A DNA stretch of 64,000 nt from Trichosphaerium sp. ATCC 40318 (Eukaryota; Discosea; Flabellinia; Trichosidae): NCBI GenBank assembly GCA_038496445.1, contig JALMLS010000015.1, positions 558,001 through 622,000 on the forward strand, written 5' to 3'. Numbering within the stretch: position 1 is the stretch's first letter; each line of letters begins with the position of its first letter. The translations under genes and the position numbers were made by a program. The notes below the pieces were generated by a model. It searched no databases, was not told where the DNA came from, and saw only the letters and a program-made list of their open reading frames with translations. Below, piece after piece: positions 33,028 through 44,435 of this stretch.

Positions 33028-36000
33028 ATGTTGACAGTAAGAGTCTTGTTGGTGATTGTATTATCATATTTACTGCGTAAGGCCTTCTAAAATAATGACT
33101 GTTGTTCTTATTCTGTTTAGTTTGTACTTTTGCAGGCGGACCTCGGCTCAATGTGCCATTCACTAACACCAAAAACATGACAGACTATGTTGACCTTATT
33201 AACCGAGGAGCACCAGAAATGGCCGCCATTCGCTTAAAAACAGGGGAACTATATTTCGTTTATGCTTCTCAAGGAGGTGCGCAACTTTTCAGACAGCATT
33301 AATCAATACAACATTGCTTTTTCAACCAAAAAGGAAGTCTTAGAGCCAGATTATGTATGCAGTCCACTTTTAAAACAAAATTATTTTGATGTTGAAAATA
33401 GTTTTTTATGATTGACGCTTGATTAAATAGTAGCCATACATACTTTAAATAATATATAGAAATTATGAAACATTCACAAACAGTGATGTAGCGTACAATG
33501 ACTCTAAAAAATAGTTCAATTTTGTGCCTTTTTAAGCATTGTTTAGCTAAGTCATACTTATTGCACGCATTATCAATTATGTTTTCATCACTTTGAGTAG
33601 GTGTCAATGATCGCATTTAATAGCCTACAAGAATGTTATTGAAAAGTAAACGCACAATAAAGTGCCTCAAATGTGGGAGTTTGTTGAATGATATTTGATG
33701 AAACAAAAGGTTTACTATTCTACACTGATGTTATATGTGATGTTCTACACTATTCTTCATTTTAAAATGAGTATATGGCGTAGTGGTGCCACTATGATCA
33801 ATTGTAAAAATACACATGCCAATAGCAATTGCATCAAAAGTACTCACTTACATTTTTTTTTCCCCAAAGTTATCGGGCAATCAATTTTACATCTCAGGAA
33901 TTGCCTTCAATATACTCATATGTGTTGCAAGTGATGTATTTTAGCTGGCACTTTTTTGCGTTTTAAAAATGGATCAGTTTTCTACATCTGGAATTTTTCG
34001 TAAAACCAATATTAAAGGCTAGGGCCAAAACGGTCCAAACTGCGAATATGTAGAAATAGAAGTATATGAGCTGTTTATGTAGTTTAGAGAATATCGATGG
34101 CATCGCCTGGCATTATACCTTTTTTTTGCCTTATTATTTTAAACGGCGTTTTATGCTCGAAAACACATATTCCACGCATGGGTAACACTTATAAAGTATT
34201 GTTCTTTGATTTTAAAGAGCAATTAAATTTTTTAGCCACTAAACGCTGTAAAACCCTTATAACTTCAGTTCCTACGTATTTTGAACTATTAAAAGGCTGT
34301 GTTAATGCGCAGGCATCATGAAACCGTGTTCAAGGAGTTTATGTTGCTACTTTCCTTTTAAGGCAAAAAGTTCTTGCTTAAAAGTAAGTACTTGTTTCCG
34401 CGCTTACAACGTAATTTTATGCTCTCACACTCCACCACCTTGTTTAACAGCACCTTTTAAAGCCGATAAGAGCATGTGGAATGCTTACGTAATCTGGCTC
34501 TAGTAAACCCTCGAATCCAGTGTGGATAAGTATGTGTTAATCATATAAAATATGGGCGACTATCCCCCACAGTGGATCAAGGGTTCTGTCTCTGTTTTTT
34601 GTTTTAGGAGGTTGTAATATTTGCCTAGCAAAGTCTCTTGTGATGGAGGTTCAATTTGGCACTACGCTCGTTGTACTTTCACGAACTGGCACGTGTGATA
34701 TAAAATGTGTACATACTCATCGTTGCTATTATAGAGTTGCAGACAGGAACACGCAGTTTTGAGCCACTATTCATTCCAGACGCTTTTAATGTTAAGATAC
34801 CAAACAACTTGCACACTTCGCCTGGTGATAGCGAGTTTCAAATTGTTTATGAAAGCGGCGCTGATGTGGTTGTGGATTACCTAACTCCAGATCTAAACAA
34901 TAGAGTACTTCCAGAATAGCTGAGTTTATGTAAACTTACTGCCTTCAAGACAATATCTGTGGACATCTCAAAGAGGAAAGTGTTAACAAGTGAAAGACTT
35001 CAATCTCTTTCTGCCATTGAGTGTACGTTCCCTTTATCAAAACGCAACTCTGTCAAACAACAACACTTCACGTCAAAATTTAACAGATTTTCAATTAGAT
35101 AAGAATGACGTTGTGGTAAGTGGTATCACAGGATCCGCGCCAGATTATAATGTACACATCTTCTCTGAATATAATGATCCAATGAAACCTGACATGAGTG
35201 TTAAGGGTATGGCTTATTCTCTATAAGTATTAAACTAATGACCGTGTTTAGTAGCAATTGGATCGAGCGTTGCATCAGTAGCTGTCACAAAAGATGACTG
35301 CACAATATTCGCAAGTCAAACAATAAGGGATGAGGATGAAATTTTGATTAGCGCAGTTGTTGGCACAAATGTGGTACTATTGTACAACTAGATTGTGCTT
35401 ACTAACATTATTTATAGACTAGTCTAGGCACTGTTGTACTCGATGTAATAGCACACCAGATAATTCTTACATACAACGAATTGAACAATACATTATTGCT
35501 TCAAGTTTTGGATGCTCAAGGAAAACTGTCACAAACTGCTATTACTACCAATTGTACTTCTATGCAAATAGCTTCTGGTATGGATCTTACAGCAGATACC
35601 TTATTTAGTGGTGTTTCTGTGTCACCTAGTAACATAGCTTCTTTCGTTACGCTTTACAAAGTAAGAAATTCCGAACTATTTCAGCTCACTACATATCCTT
35701 TTTCTACGGTACGGCTGCTTCTACAGTACCATCGAATTCATTCAATAATACCTTTTTTAGGTCCCTTCAATTTACATTCCTGGGCGTGCCACTTCGCTAA
35801 GAGTGTTAAAAGCTGTTTATGATAGTGACAATTGTGTTATTAATGTGAGTAGTTTTTTGAGTTATTTATAACAACCTTCGTTCTTGGTTTGTTTTATGTT
35901 TCTAAGCGCTTGTAGATACTTCTTGAACCAGATAATGGCGATCAATTAGTTCTTTTTTTGGCGCCCTCTGTAGATGGTCATGATGTTTTCATTTGCACAA

Positions 36001-37031
36001 GTGAGTTTCATGTGATTCAAAATTCGTTGTTTTAGCCTTCAGCAATAAATAGTTTTAACCTATGCTAGAAACCGATCCAATACCACCAACATTGGCTCCA
36101 ACAAGTGCGCCAATGTCCCCAACAAGTGTGACAGTGTCGCCAACACGTGCTCCAGTACAACAAACCACTATTGCACCTTCAAAACTTCCTACAACGGAAG
36201 TACCAACTGCAGGTAAGAACAACAGCTTGGTTTTCGTATCTTTGCTATGCGCCAGGGATCTCGCACTGATAATTTATCATAGGAATTGCGCCGGTTTCGC
36301 CAGTAAATACAACGATTGATTGTTTTAACAGTACTTGTCTCACGTGCAACAGCTCTACAACGGACGTGTGTTCGTTCAATGACAACATTGTTGTGAATAC
36401 TGATGTTATCATAATAATTGATGATCCTATTACTGTTCAAGGCAACTTTACAAACAAAGGTAATGTTGTATTGGTAGTTAAGGATGACGACGATGCTGCA
36501 TTGAAAGTTGAAGGTACTTACTCCATAATTTTACTTGTATCACGTGTTAAAGATATTGTACGCTATTGACTTATATTTGTTGTCTAGGATGCCTAGTGAT
36601 ACTCCCGAACAGTTCATTTGTCATTGATATATCTAAAGTGGATACATCATACGATAGTATCGTCAAAGTTATTAAGAGTCGATGCATCATAGGAGCAGAA
36701 AATATAAAAGTGACAAATCATTACTGTGCTAAAACTAAACAACAACAATCCACAACAAGGTATGTACCTCACTAACTCTCTTCTTGAGTTTGTAACCTAT
36801 GATTTAGTATTTCTCTGTTAATTATCACAAAAGATTGTAAAGGAAGTGACAACAAAGGTATCATCATTGGCGCAATTGTTGGCGGACTCATATTGGTAAA
36901 TTGTTGCATCGATTTGTATGTTTTTTCTAATTGTTTTCTGACAGATTATGTTTGTTTTCCTGGCTATTATATTCCTTGTGCAACGTGTAAGAAAAGCGGC
37001 CGTGCCTTGTTTTGACAGAACAGCAAGCTAA
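33028..37031 (+). CDS. Array paralog 5: type I membrane glycoprotein, most diverged tail
   Basis: Signal peptide MLTVRVLLVIVLSYLL, intron GTAAGGCC, then LCTFAGGPRLNVPFTNTKNM and AAIRLKTGELYFVYASQGG. Later exons: TGTRSFEPLFIPDAFNVKIP, DSEFQIVYESGADVVVDYLT, TISVDISKRKVLTSERLQSL, VVSGITGSAPDYNVHIFSEY, YNELNNTLLLQVLDAQGKLS. Stalk: PPTLAPTSAPMSPTSVTVSP. The membrane-proximal domain has CFNSTCLTCNSSTTDVCSFN and GCLVILPNSSFVIDISKVDT. TM: GIIIGAIVGGLIL spliced to IMFVFLAIIFLVQ. The tail is RVRKAAVPCFDRTAS, so the L-P-W core is altered to V-P-C. Intron 2 is enlarged by about 1.3 kb of foreign-looking sequence (33290-34615). Confidence 0.78.
33290..34615. other. Unique 1.3-kb insertion inside intron 2 of array paralog 5
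   Basis: In paralog 4 the same intron is about 150 bases. Here it is over 1.3 kb and contains no exon of the family. Short frames on both strands (such as one starting at 34097 with MASPGIIPFFCLIILNGVLC) match nothing I recognise. No terminal inverted repeats or target-site duplication were found by eye, so the origin is unknown. Confidence 0.5.
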
Positions 37032-38092
37032 ATACTGTAGTGTTCCAAAATACAGAGCTACTCGTCAAGTAAATACGCAACAAATAATAAACAAGACCAT
37101 TCCTCGTTTGCTAATTCTTTGGATTTGCCTACCACTTAATTTTACTGAAATAGTAACACGTGACGTTGAAACTTGACCATCTTTTTTTGTCAACAGGTTG
37201 AAACTGAAATACAAGCATGTGTTTCAGTTGTTATCTGTACTACACTTTCTATCAATACAGTTTGAAACAAAAAAAGGGTGATTGCGTAGCATGCCACGGG
37301 TGTCCTTCTCACAGCAGTGAGAAAGGACGGTTGGGGGTTGTTTGTCTTTATTGCACTTGCAATTCAGACATGGCGAAATACGAAGTAAAGCATTGCCTAC
37401 AGCACTAAATCAGAAATTGTTGCCAATAAATAGATGATGGTATACCATTAATTACGAAGTAAAGATATTTCTCTCGAAGTATTAATCATGTTGTAAAAGG
37501 AGCGTTCTGCTACACATTTAAATTGATTGAAGAAGCATCTCTACTTAGCACCCATTAGTAATAGAAGAACAAATAACTTTTAACCAAACAGATTTCCAGA
37601 TGAAAAAAATTGTGGGAACAAACAGTTCAGTTTCTTTTGCTTTGTTTGCAGCATTATTGTGTCACTAGTTTTAGTCCTATTGACGTTATTTTTGGTCAAG
37701 ACGTTGATGAATCATCTTCAGTTTAATCACTGTAGCAAGCTTATACAATGGTGTACTACGATATAAACCCATTTGATGAGATTTGCTTTCGGAATGCTCT
37801 TTGAACATGTTTTACGTTAAAATCTTGCAATCTTCCTTTCAAGATATCAACTGAAAAAACCCTCATTTTAAACCCCAGCAAGAGCACCTGGAAGCGGTAT
37901 AAAGCGAACTTAAGTAGAGTTTAAGTCAAAAAATTCTCGATTGTCAATGCAAGCTTCAAGTCCTTGAAATCGATTTCCCTCCCAGTCATCATATAGATAT
38001 GATTCCAGTTAACACTACCAACGAATTACAATGAGTTAAACCGCGCTATGCTTGAGTTGACTTAACAGAAAACAATATTCATTGTTTTGCAA
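37032..38092. other. Spacer with a hairpin and a doubtful small frame
   Basis: A plus-strand frame at 37217-37408 encodes a 63-residue Cys-rich peptide (KKGDCVACHGCPSHSSEKGR, VVCLYCTC) with no known match. Inside it, 37302-37328 forms a hairpin with an 11-bp stem, a single bulged A and a 4-base loop. The rest has no recognised feature. Confidence 0.35.
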
Positions 38093-38687
38093 ATGTCATC
38101 GTACGATACATGTCTAAAATGTGGTAACCGAGTTACGACATCATATATTCCATACAAAGGCAAATTCTATCACGAAGAATGTTTCTGGTAACGTAAAAAT
38201 TAATCACATGTTTCGCAAGCCAACAAACGTAAAAAACGCTAACCAACTGCGCCAGTTGTGCAGAATGCAATAGTCCATTACTTGGTGTCCATAAAGAAAT
38301 TAATAATACGTTAGTATGCCTATCGTGCTTTAATAGAGTACATGCGCCTAAATGTGCGGTACGCACGTGTCAAACCTCGAAACAAATCGACCAACCAAAA
38401 AAACAAAAAAATTACCGGCTTTGCATTAAACGTATCAATAGACATGTGGAGTCACAATTTCTGGTAAATACACTATACTGGCAGGTATGAAAACACGCTA
38501 TTGTCATATCTTAGAACTTACATAACACTTAACTGCGCTATCTCCAATAGGTAAGAACTATCACCTGGCTTGCTTCAAAGACGAACTTCCAACGTGTTTC
38601 AAATGCAGAAAAGAAATCAAACGTGGCTATGAATATGTACTAACAGATAACACGTACCATATGTGGTGTGCTCCAAATCAACAATAA
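38093..38687 (+). CDS. LIM-domain protein
   Basis: MSSYDTCLKCGNRVTTSYIP begins directly with a LIM zinc finger: C-x2-C, then KGKFYHEECF, spliced (GTAACG...GCCAG) to CCAECNSPLLGVHKEINNTL and VCLSCF, giving the full set of zinc ligands for one LIM domain. A second, incomplete-looking LIM follows: KCAVRTCQTS, then in the third exon KNYHLACFKDELPTCFKCRK and YVLTDNTYHMWCAPNQQ. The middle is Lys/Arg-rich (QPKKQKNYRLCIKRINRHVE). About 150 residues. It is probably a cytoskeletal or nuclear protein-protein adaptor. The boundaries of the intron between exons 2 and 3 are approximate. Confidence 0.75.
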
Positions 38688-38784
38688 ACACCTAATTGCA
38701 GCGCAAAGCAAGCTCCAATAATAGTCTCACTGAGCATATTGCGAAGCATTCAAAGCAGTCAGAAGACATTAACGGAGACATGTG

Positions 38785-41391
38785 TTAAGTAAATGTTACC
38801 ATTGTCTTTACTTGCTGTGGTTTATATCTAAACAGTTGCTCTGGGTTTGTGTATCCTGGAGCGGCAACCACAGAGTCATAAATTTGCGTGTACGCTTCAC
38901 ATAAACCAAGCGCTACTTGACTTCTTAAATCGCTTCTATGATTCTCGTCTAGCAGTTGGTCTAGCGAATAAGCGCGTCAGAAAGAGTTTGAAACTAACGC
39001 ATAAACGTGTTGTTTTTCTTTGCTTACCGGCTATAGGAAGTGTTACTTGTGTTCCTAAGTGTAACAGGAACGATTCAAACTTCTCCATTGTCTTTTTTAA
39101 GTGTTCGGCTGACATTCCGGGTTCTTCGCATAATGACTTCTCTTGTGCCTCTCCAGTTTGAATGTAGTTTATAGTAGCAAGCTTTCCTGCTAACCCAGAT
39201 GTGTCGAGAAGCTTTGTTGTTTGATAGTATACTAATTCGCCCAGACTAGCGTTTATCTTGCCTAAAAGAGCTGTTAAACGCTGAAGAAAATGAAAACAAC
39301 GTAGATTTTATAAAAACCAGTGGAGGACTTGCGTCTACTCATAAAAGCGCGTAGAGGTGCTACCACACGCTTGACAAAACCAAAAATAATTATTTTTGTA
39401 CCAAGGATCTCCTTGTATTTTTTATGATCAGGTAGTTTCCTGACGAGTAATTCGATGAGATGTAAACAATTCATCAAGTATACAGCACGTTCAGACTCAG
39501 AAAGAGTAGATCCGCTCTTTGTAACAATTTGAATTATTGGATCAACCAAAGCATCAACAATCATCATAAATCCAGAATCTTGCTTTACAGAACCCATACT
39601 TTCCTTGCTGTGTATGCGTATAACCTAAAAATTAGAAATCATAAGAAAACCGTCCATTAAATGAGACAAGGACAACCAACAGTAACTTTTTTTCAAAAAA
39701 GGCGGCGAGTTGGTACGCACAGATTCAAGTCTATTTACGGCTTCATGTATCTCATGTGAAGGTGAAAGGTCTTTTGGTGGTACTGGTGGAGATCGTAGCA
39801 GCTGTTCTGTACGTTCATGAAGACAAGAGTAAAATTGTTCCATAGCAAGTTGCTTACACCTACAAATAAGAATAAAATGAGAATGTCAAGTGTCAAAACA
39901 AAATTAGACATACTCTCGAAATGTTTTTTGAAGAGAATTAGGGCCACCAACAATAGTGATGAATTGTTCATCATAAAAATTAAAAATATTAGCTAGCTGA
40001 TAGAGCACCAAGACATCTTTTTCTTGCTGTAAAACAGGCTCAACACGTTTTTTAAAAGGAACGCCAGTGTTTTCGATAGCCGTAGTTAAAATAGCTGCAC
40101 GCTGTTTGGTGTGTTCAGGATCATCTTTTGGCCAACCAGACATGACATCATTGACAAAACTTACTTCTTCAGCAAGTTGTTGATGAATATGTGCAGCCAT
40201 GTCAAGAACATAACGAACAGGATCATGAGATGTCATGTCAATAGGCCTATTGCCTTGTTTTTCACCACCTGTTTGCACGGCTTGAAGAAAAGCAGCTACA
40301 ACTGCAGTTCGTCTAACACCAGATATACGTTCAACACAATAACTGAAGGGAATAAGTAAGGTTCACACATAGCAAAAGAAATTCTGTAGCTACGCACTTT
40401 CTTAGGACAGGACGGTGTCGTAAGTTCCATAAAGCAGTTGGAAATAATTTGTTCATTACAGGTACTTCTCTACTCATAGTCCCACATTGTTCGCGCACCC
40501 ATCTATTAAATAATGAGTTGCTAAAATAACTCTTTTAAATCTTGATTACCTGTACAGTTTCTTGTATGCATGGTCTAAGTGTTCTGACATTGATGACATT
40601 ATTTCTAGTCCAGCTGTCTGATGCTGAGATCTTAGTAATTGTTTACACTCTGTATGTATAGTTTGTGCGCGTTCTAGCGCTTTAAAAAACTCCTGAACGT
40701 ATTGGTTATTTTTTGCTATGAATTTCAACAAAAAATAAAAGCACTGGTTGTGTCTCTATTGACGCACGTCAGTAATATCTCCCTGTGTAAGAGCAAGTTT
40801 TTCTTCCTCCTTTAAGCTATATTTGGCCAAGAAGACATCAATGACTTCGCTCTGCCAAGCATTTTGTACACTGATAAAGCGTTAACACAGTAATGATTGA
40901 AACGTCGCTTGCCTGTCCTGATGTAGCTTTTCAGCCTTGTCAAGAAGCAGTTTCGATTTTTCTTTAGTGGACGACAAGCGATTCTCCATTTGGTTCACTT
41001 TTCAGGCGGTTAGGGCTGTTAAAAATAATACCAAAGCGTACGCGTTTGTGACATCCCTTTCACTTCTGATTTTACTTTATTTAGTTCCTAACGCACTTTT
41101 AACGCGAATGTAGTTATACTTGTAACGTACAGTGTGGATGCCTCTGAAAACTTCTAAAAACTCTTGATTTACTGCTATACATCTTCTTTCTACTTGATCT
41201 CGTAGATTCCAGCGAGAAGACAGCGTATTCTCACCATAAAACGAAGAAAGGTTGGATAACGCGCTAACAAATTCTAAACAACGTAAATACGTCAACCTAT
41301 ATTTTTTAGCCGTACCGGCGTCTTCTGTGTTTATTGATAACACTTTATTAATTTTACGCGACGTAAACGTCGTAGATGACACTTTAGCCAT
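38785..41391 (-). CDS. COG6: Conserved oligomeric Golgi complex subunit 6
   Basis: Exon 1 (start 41391, MAKVSSTTFTSRKINKVLSI) contains NTLSSRWNLRDQVERRCIAV and NQEFLEVFRGIHT, which aligns with the COG6 N-terminal block. After an intron, NQMENRLSSTKEKSKLLLDK follows, then AKNNQYVQEFFKALERAQTI, QHQTAGLEIMSSMSEHLDHA, KKLYRWVREQCGTMSREVPV, LRHRPVLRKYCVERISGVRR, DMTSHDPVRYVLDMAAHIHQ and LANIFNFYDEQFITIVG. The 3' exons give ESERAVYLMNCLHLIELLVR and GYTNPEQLFRYKPQQVKTMV. The SHDP-x-RYV and TAGLEIM motifs are strong COG6 signatures. It is part of the COG tethering complex for retrograde transport in the Golgi. The divergent neighbour is a syntaxin, a known class of COG6 partner. Confidence 0.93.
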
Positions 41392-41540
41392 AATAGTACT
41401 ATTTACAAACGCTCATGAGCTGCACACGTAGACTAATGCCTTAACTGCAGTTAAGGTGCTAACCCATTTCAAATAAACAAACGAGAACATAGAACGCAAC
41501 AGCAGAAACCATAATATACGCTCTGGGCGTTAAGAACGCG
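41392..41540. promoter_or_regulatory. Divergent promoter COG6/syntaxin with an 18-bp palindrome
   Basis: Only 149 bp lie between the two start codons. A perfect palindrome CCTTAACTGCAGTTAAGG occupies 41439-41456, roughly in the middle. It could be a dimeric transcription-factor site that acts on both genes. No TATA box was seen. Confidence 0.5.
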
Positions 41541-42661
41541 ATGGAAGACCGATTACAAGTACTACAACGACAAGCTAAAGCAAACGGCAATCCATACACT
41601 GCAGACGCGCCAAAGCAAAGTGACGATATAACTGACGATACATTCGGTAATAGCGATAAGATTACAAAGTTATACGAAATGGTAACGGCTACGAATGCTA
41701 AAATAGAGAAGCTGGATGCTCTAGTAAGATCTATCAACGATTTGATTACATCAACAGAGACCAGCAAGTACGGAACAATTATTTATGTATTTCGGACAAA
41801 CAATTTCAGTTTCAACGAACTAACACGTGTTAGAGCGGGTAGGAAGCAGCAAGAAAAAGAAGCAAACATCAGATTTGAGAATGCGTTCCTTATGGTTAAA
41901 GATATTAGGAAATCAATAGATAAAATTTCTAGTCCGGCTAAAGGAGACACTGAGACTGAAATACGTATGAAACAAACTATTTTGATTGGTTTTAAAGCTA
42001 AGATCCGGGAACACTTGGATTCTCTCGCTGAGGCACGTGATTCTTTTTTTTTTTGTTTCATTTTGATGGCTCTTTAGAAGTCTTGTTAACTCTATCGTAG
42101 CTTCGTATACAGTCTTCTGATAAGCAAAAGTCATTAAAAGAACATTTGAAAACAGTACAAGGGAACAACACCGATTTTGAAGAATCAGATTCTGAGTTAG
42201 AGGAGCTCTTTACTAGCAAAGCTCAAACAGCTCCTACAGGCATTGTACGTTATTGAAGGTATGAATTTTGTATTAACAGATTTACATAGTACGCACAGGA
42301 GTATGTCAAAGATAAACAGAAAGAAGTTGCTCGAATTGAAAAGCGTATTATTGAGCTATTTCAATTGTTCGAAGTAATGGCTACTATGCTTGATGAGCAA
42401 TCAGAATTGCTGGATACAATTGAATATAATGTACGAGTTCTTTCTATTACTTTAGTTGTGACGTGTGCTTATACCAAGTAGATGACTAATTTACAAGAAA
42501 ATACAACCGAAGCAACAAAAGGCATAAAAAAGGCATGGAAATACAAGAAGAGGCGAAGACGTAAAAAGTTCTGGATTATTGGTGGCGTTATCGTTGCAGT
42601 TGGTAGCGCATTTACAGTGGGTACACTATTATTACTAAAGAAGTTTGCTTGTATTGGCTAG
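41541..42661 (+). CDS. Qa-SNARE (syntaxin)
   Basis: MEDRLQVLQRQAKANGNPYT begins a helical N-terminal region with LYEMVTATNAKIEKLDALVR and, after an intron, RFENAFLMVKDIRKSIDKIS. Short exons lead to a SNARE motif: EVARIEKRIIELFQLFEVMA, TMLDEQSELLDTIEYNMTNL. The zero-layer glutamine is in DEQSE, so it is a Q-SNARE of the syntaxin (Qa) class. A basic stretch YKKRRRRKK precedes the C-terminal anchor FWIIGGVIVAVGSAFTVGTL. There are about four introns, several starting GTACG/GTACGA. It is a membrane-fusion protein, probably at the plasma membrane or endomembranes. Which syntaxin it is cannot be decided from sequence alone. Confidence 0.88.
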
Positions 42662-42901
42662 TTAAAGAGAGCCCAACTTGTAAAATAATAAAACTCTGTC
42701 AAGTTTTAAGACTCGGAGATCGGGCAATCTATAACATTGTTTTTACGTTTTTCTCATTTTGGTATTTACAGTACTAGTACTGTACACTTCACAGCTCCTA
42801 TTTCGTTGTATAGTAACTCAGTGCCAACTGACTTTACATATTCACAGAAAAATAGGATTTGCTTGTCAAACACTAAAACTAGCATAATTTATCTTTCAAA
42901 C

Positions 42902-43267
42902 ATGGCTAACACCTACTTGACTATTGGCGGAGTTTTAGCTTTTGGCACATCACTTTTACATACTTTTGGCGGACAACAAGATCTAGTTAACCCATTAATG
43001 CAATCTGCAGACATACAACATGGCGTTAAAGCAATGTTATGGTCAGCTTGGCACATGGTTACATTGACTCTATTTGCAACTTCCTATGTAATGCTCAAGA
43101 ACGCTTATAATCGTAAAGAAGAGTCACGTGCAACGCTCAAGTTCTTGGGATGGATGTACTTAATGTACGGAGGGTCATTCATTGTTTCAAGCATTTGGCA
43201 TGAAACTTGGGCTCTTCAATGGGTTTTATTAATGCCAATTGGTGCTTTTGCACTCTTGGGTGCTTAA
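42902..43267 (+). CDS. Small four-TM membrane protein
   Basis: Intronless frame starting MANTYLTIGGVLAFGTSLLH. Four hydrophobic segments are visible: around YLTIGGVLAFGTSLLHTFGG, LWSAWHMVTLTLFATSYVML, FLGWMYLMYGGSFIVSSIWH and WVLLMPIGAFALLGA. Conserved-looking H/G and AWH residues resemble small bacterial integral membrane proteins of unknown function. The frame stays open upstream to 42737, but the ATG at 42902 begins the plausible protein. The function is unknown; bacterial ancestry is only a possibility. Confidence 0.65.
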   Translation: MANTYLTIGGVLAFGTSLLHTFGGQQDLVNPLMQSADIQHGVKAMLWSAWHMVTLTLFATSYVMLKNAYNRKEESRATLKFLGWMYLMYGGSFIVSSIWHETWALQWVLLMPIGAFALLGA

Positions 43268-43507
43268 AAAGAAGAAAACCAGTCTGCACACGTGATTAAC
43301 AATATAAATAAACTGTTTGTTAAAACAGTTGTACATTTCGTGTCACAATCTAAATGTCAAGCAAGTTGTAATCCAATAAATCTCACTAGCTTCAGTATAT
43401 TCATGGATTGCAGCATACTGTTTTTCTAAGTTCACATTGAGACTTGTTATGTTTATGGAAGTGTGTACTAGCGCTTATTTGCGTATTTTCAAATAAATAC
43501 ATGCGAA

Positions 43508-44309
43508 ATGGCTGCTAAAGATCACGCAAAGTTGTCAACTGTTGTTATTACAGACGACACGGGTAAAGAAATCTATAGGGCTATTCGTAGATCAAAAGAA
43601 CTTTGGGATAACGGTTTTCTGTTTGGATCTGATGAAAACGTTTGTTGTATTGCTGTACCTCCTCACCCTCTCGTAAAACCTGTCCACGCACAATATTACA
43701 TTGTTGCGCGAGGTCATCACTCCTACGCCAAAGTTAAGGTGCTGAATACACGTTAATACTATCACAGTAGTTTTCTCATTCGTTCTAAGACCTTTGAAGA
43801 TGATACAATGGTCATGTACACTAACACAAAAGCCAAATTTCCCAAAGACTACGGACAACGCGTTAAAGATGCGTTGTCTAGTATATACAAGGGATGGAGC
43901 ACCAGGTTGACAACAACACTCGGTCCTTACACCGTATCAATCGGTGAGAAGCGGGTAATAGTTCAATGCAAGGAAACGACGCTCAAATTACTCTGTTTCA
44001 GGTACAAATACCTCTTTAACGAACTATAAACCAAGTATTCTTCAGAGCAATCAAAACGGAGCTGCTAGGCGACTGTAGGTTCGACAAGGAGGTTTTTCAC
44101 TCAATGCCACATGAGTTAGTACAAGGTGCGTTGCTTTAAGGGCAGAAAGTGTATTATTTAGTTTTCTCAAGTTTCTTTTTTTAGGACTTGTAAACAAGTT
44201 CTCGTCAAAGTGGAAGATTAACGAAAAAAACGCCCCCTTTCTTCTAGGCCCAAATACACATTCCTTGTGCTTGTACGAAATGTTTAATTCTGAAATCCTT
44301 CATCCATAA
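43508..44309 (+). CDS. Hypothetical protein, possibly two joined or broken genes
   Basis: The first frame reads MAAKDHAKLSTVVITDDTGK, KELWDNGFLFGSDENVCCIA, AQYYIVARGHHSYAKVK. A second set of exons reads SFLIRSKTFEDDTMVMYTNT, DYGQRVKDALSSIYKGWSTR, GEKRVIVQCKETTLKLLCFR spliced to AIKTELLGDCRFDKEVFHSM and NKFSSKWKINEKNAPFLLGP, ending SEILHP. I could not find a frame-preserving GT-AG join near 43740-43772, so either a non-standard intron, a frameshift or two genes must be assumed. No family was recognised. Confidence 0.5.
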
Positions 44310-44435
44310 AATCGTACTCAAAGTGAGTGCGCGAAGCCAAAAACTCGTAACTTTGTGGTTAGAAAATTCGATAATTTTTGGCCTGTTACCACCTCCAAGA
44401 TAGCTGTCAAAGGATATTTTTTATTTACGTTGTAA

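Noticed and set aside
34505-34530. TCGAATCC resembling a tRNA B box
   Set aside because: The preceding bases do not fit GGTTCGA and no upstream A box or cloverleaf could be drawn.
41459-42061. Long minus-strand frames opposite the syntaxin gene
   Set aside because: They are antisense shadows of a convincingly conserved Qa-SNARE.
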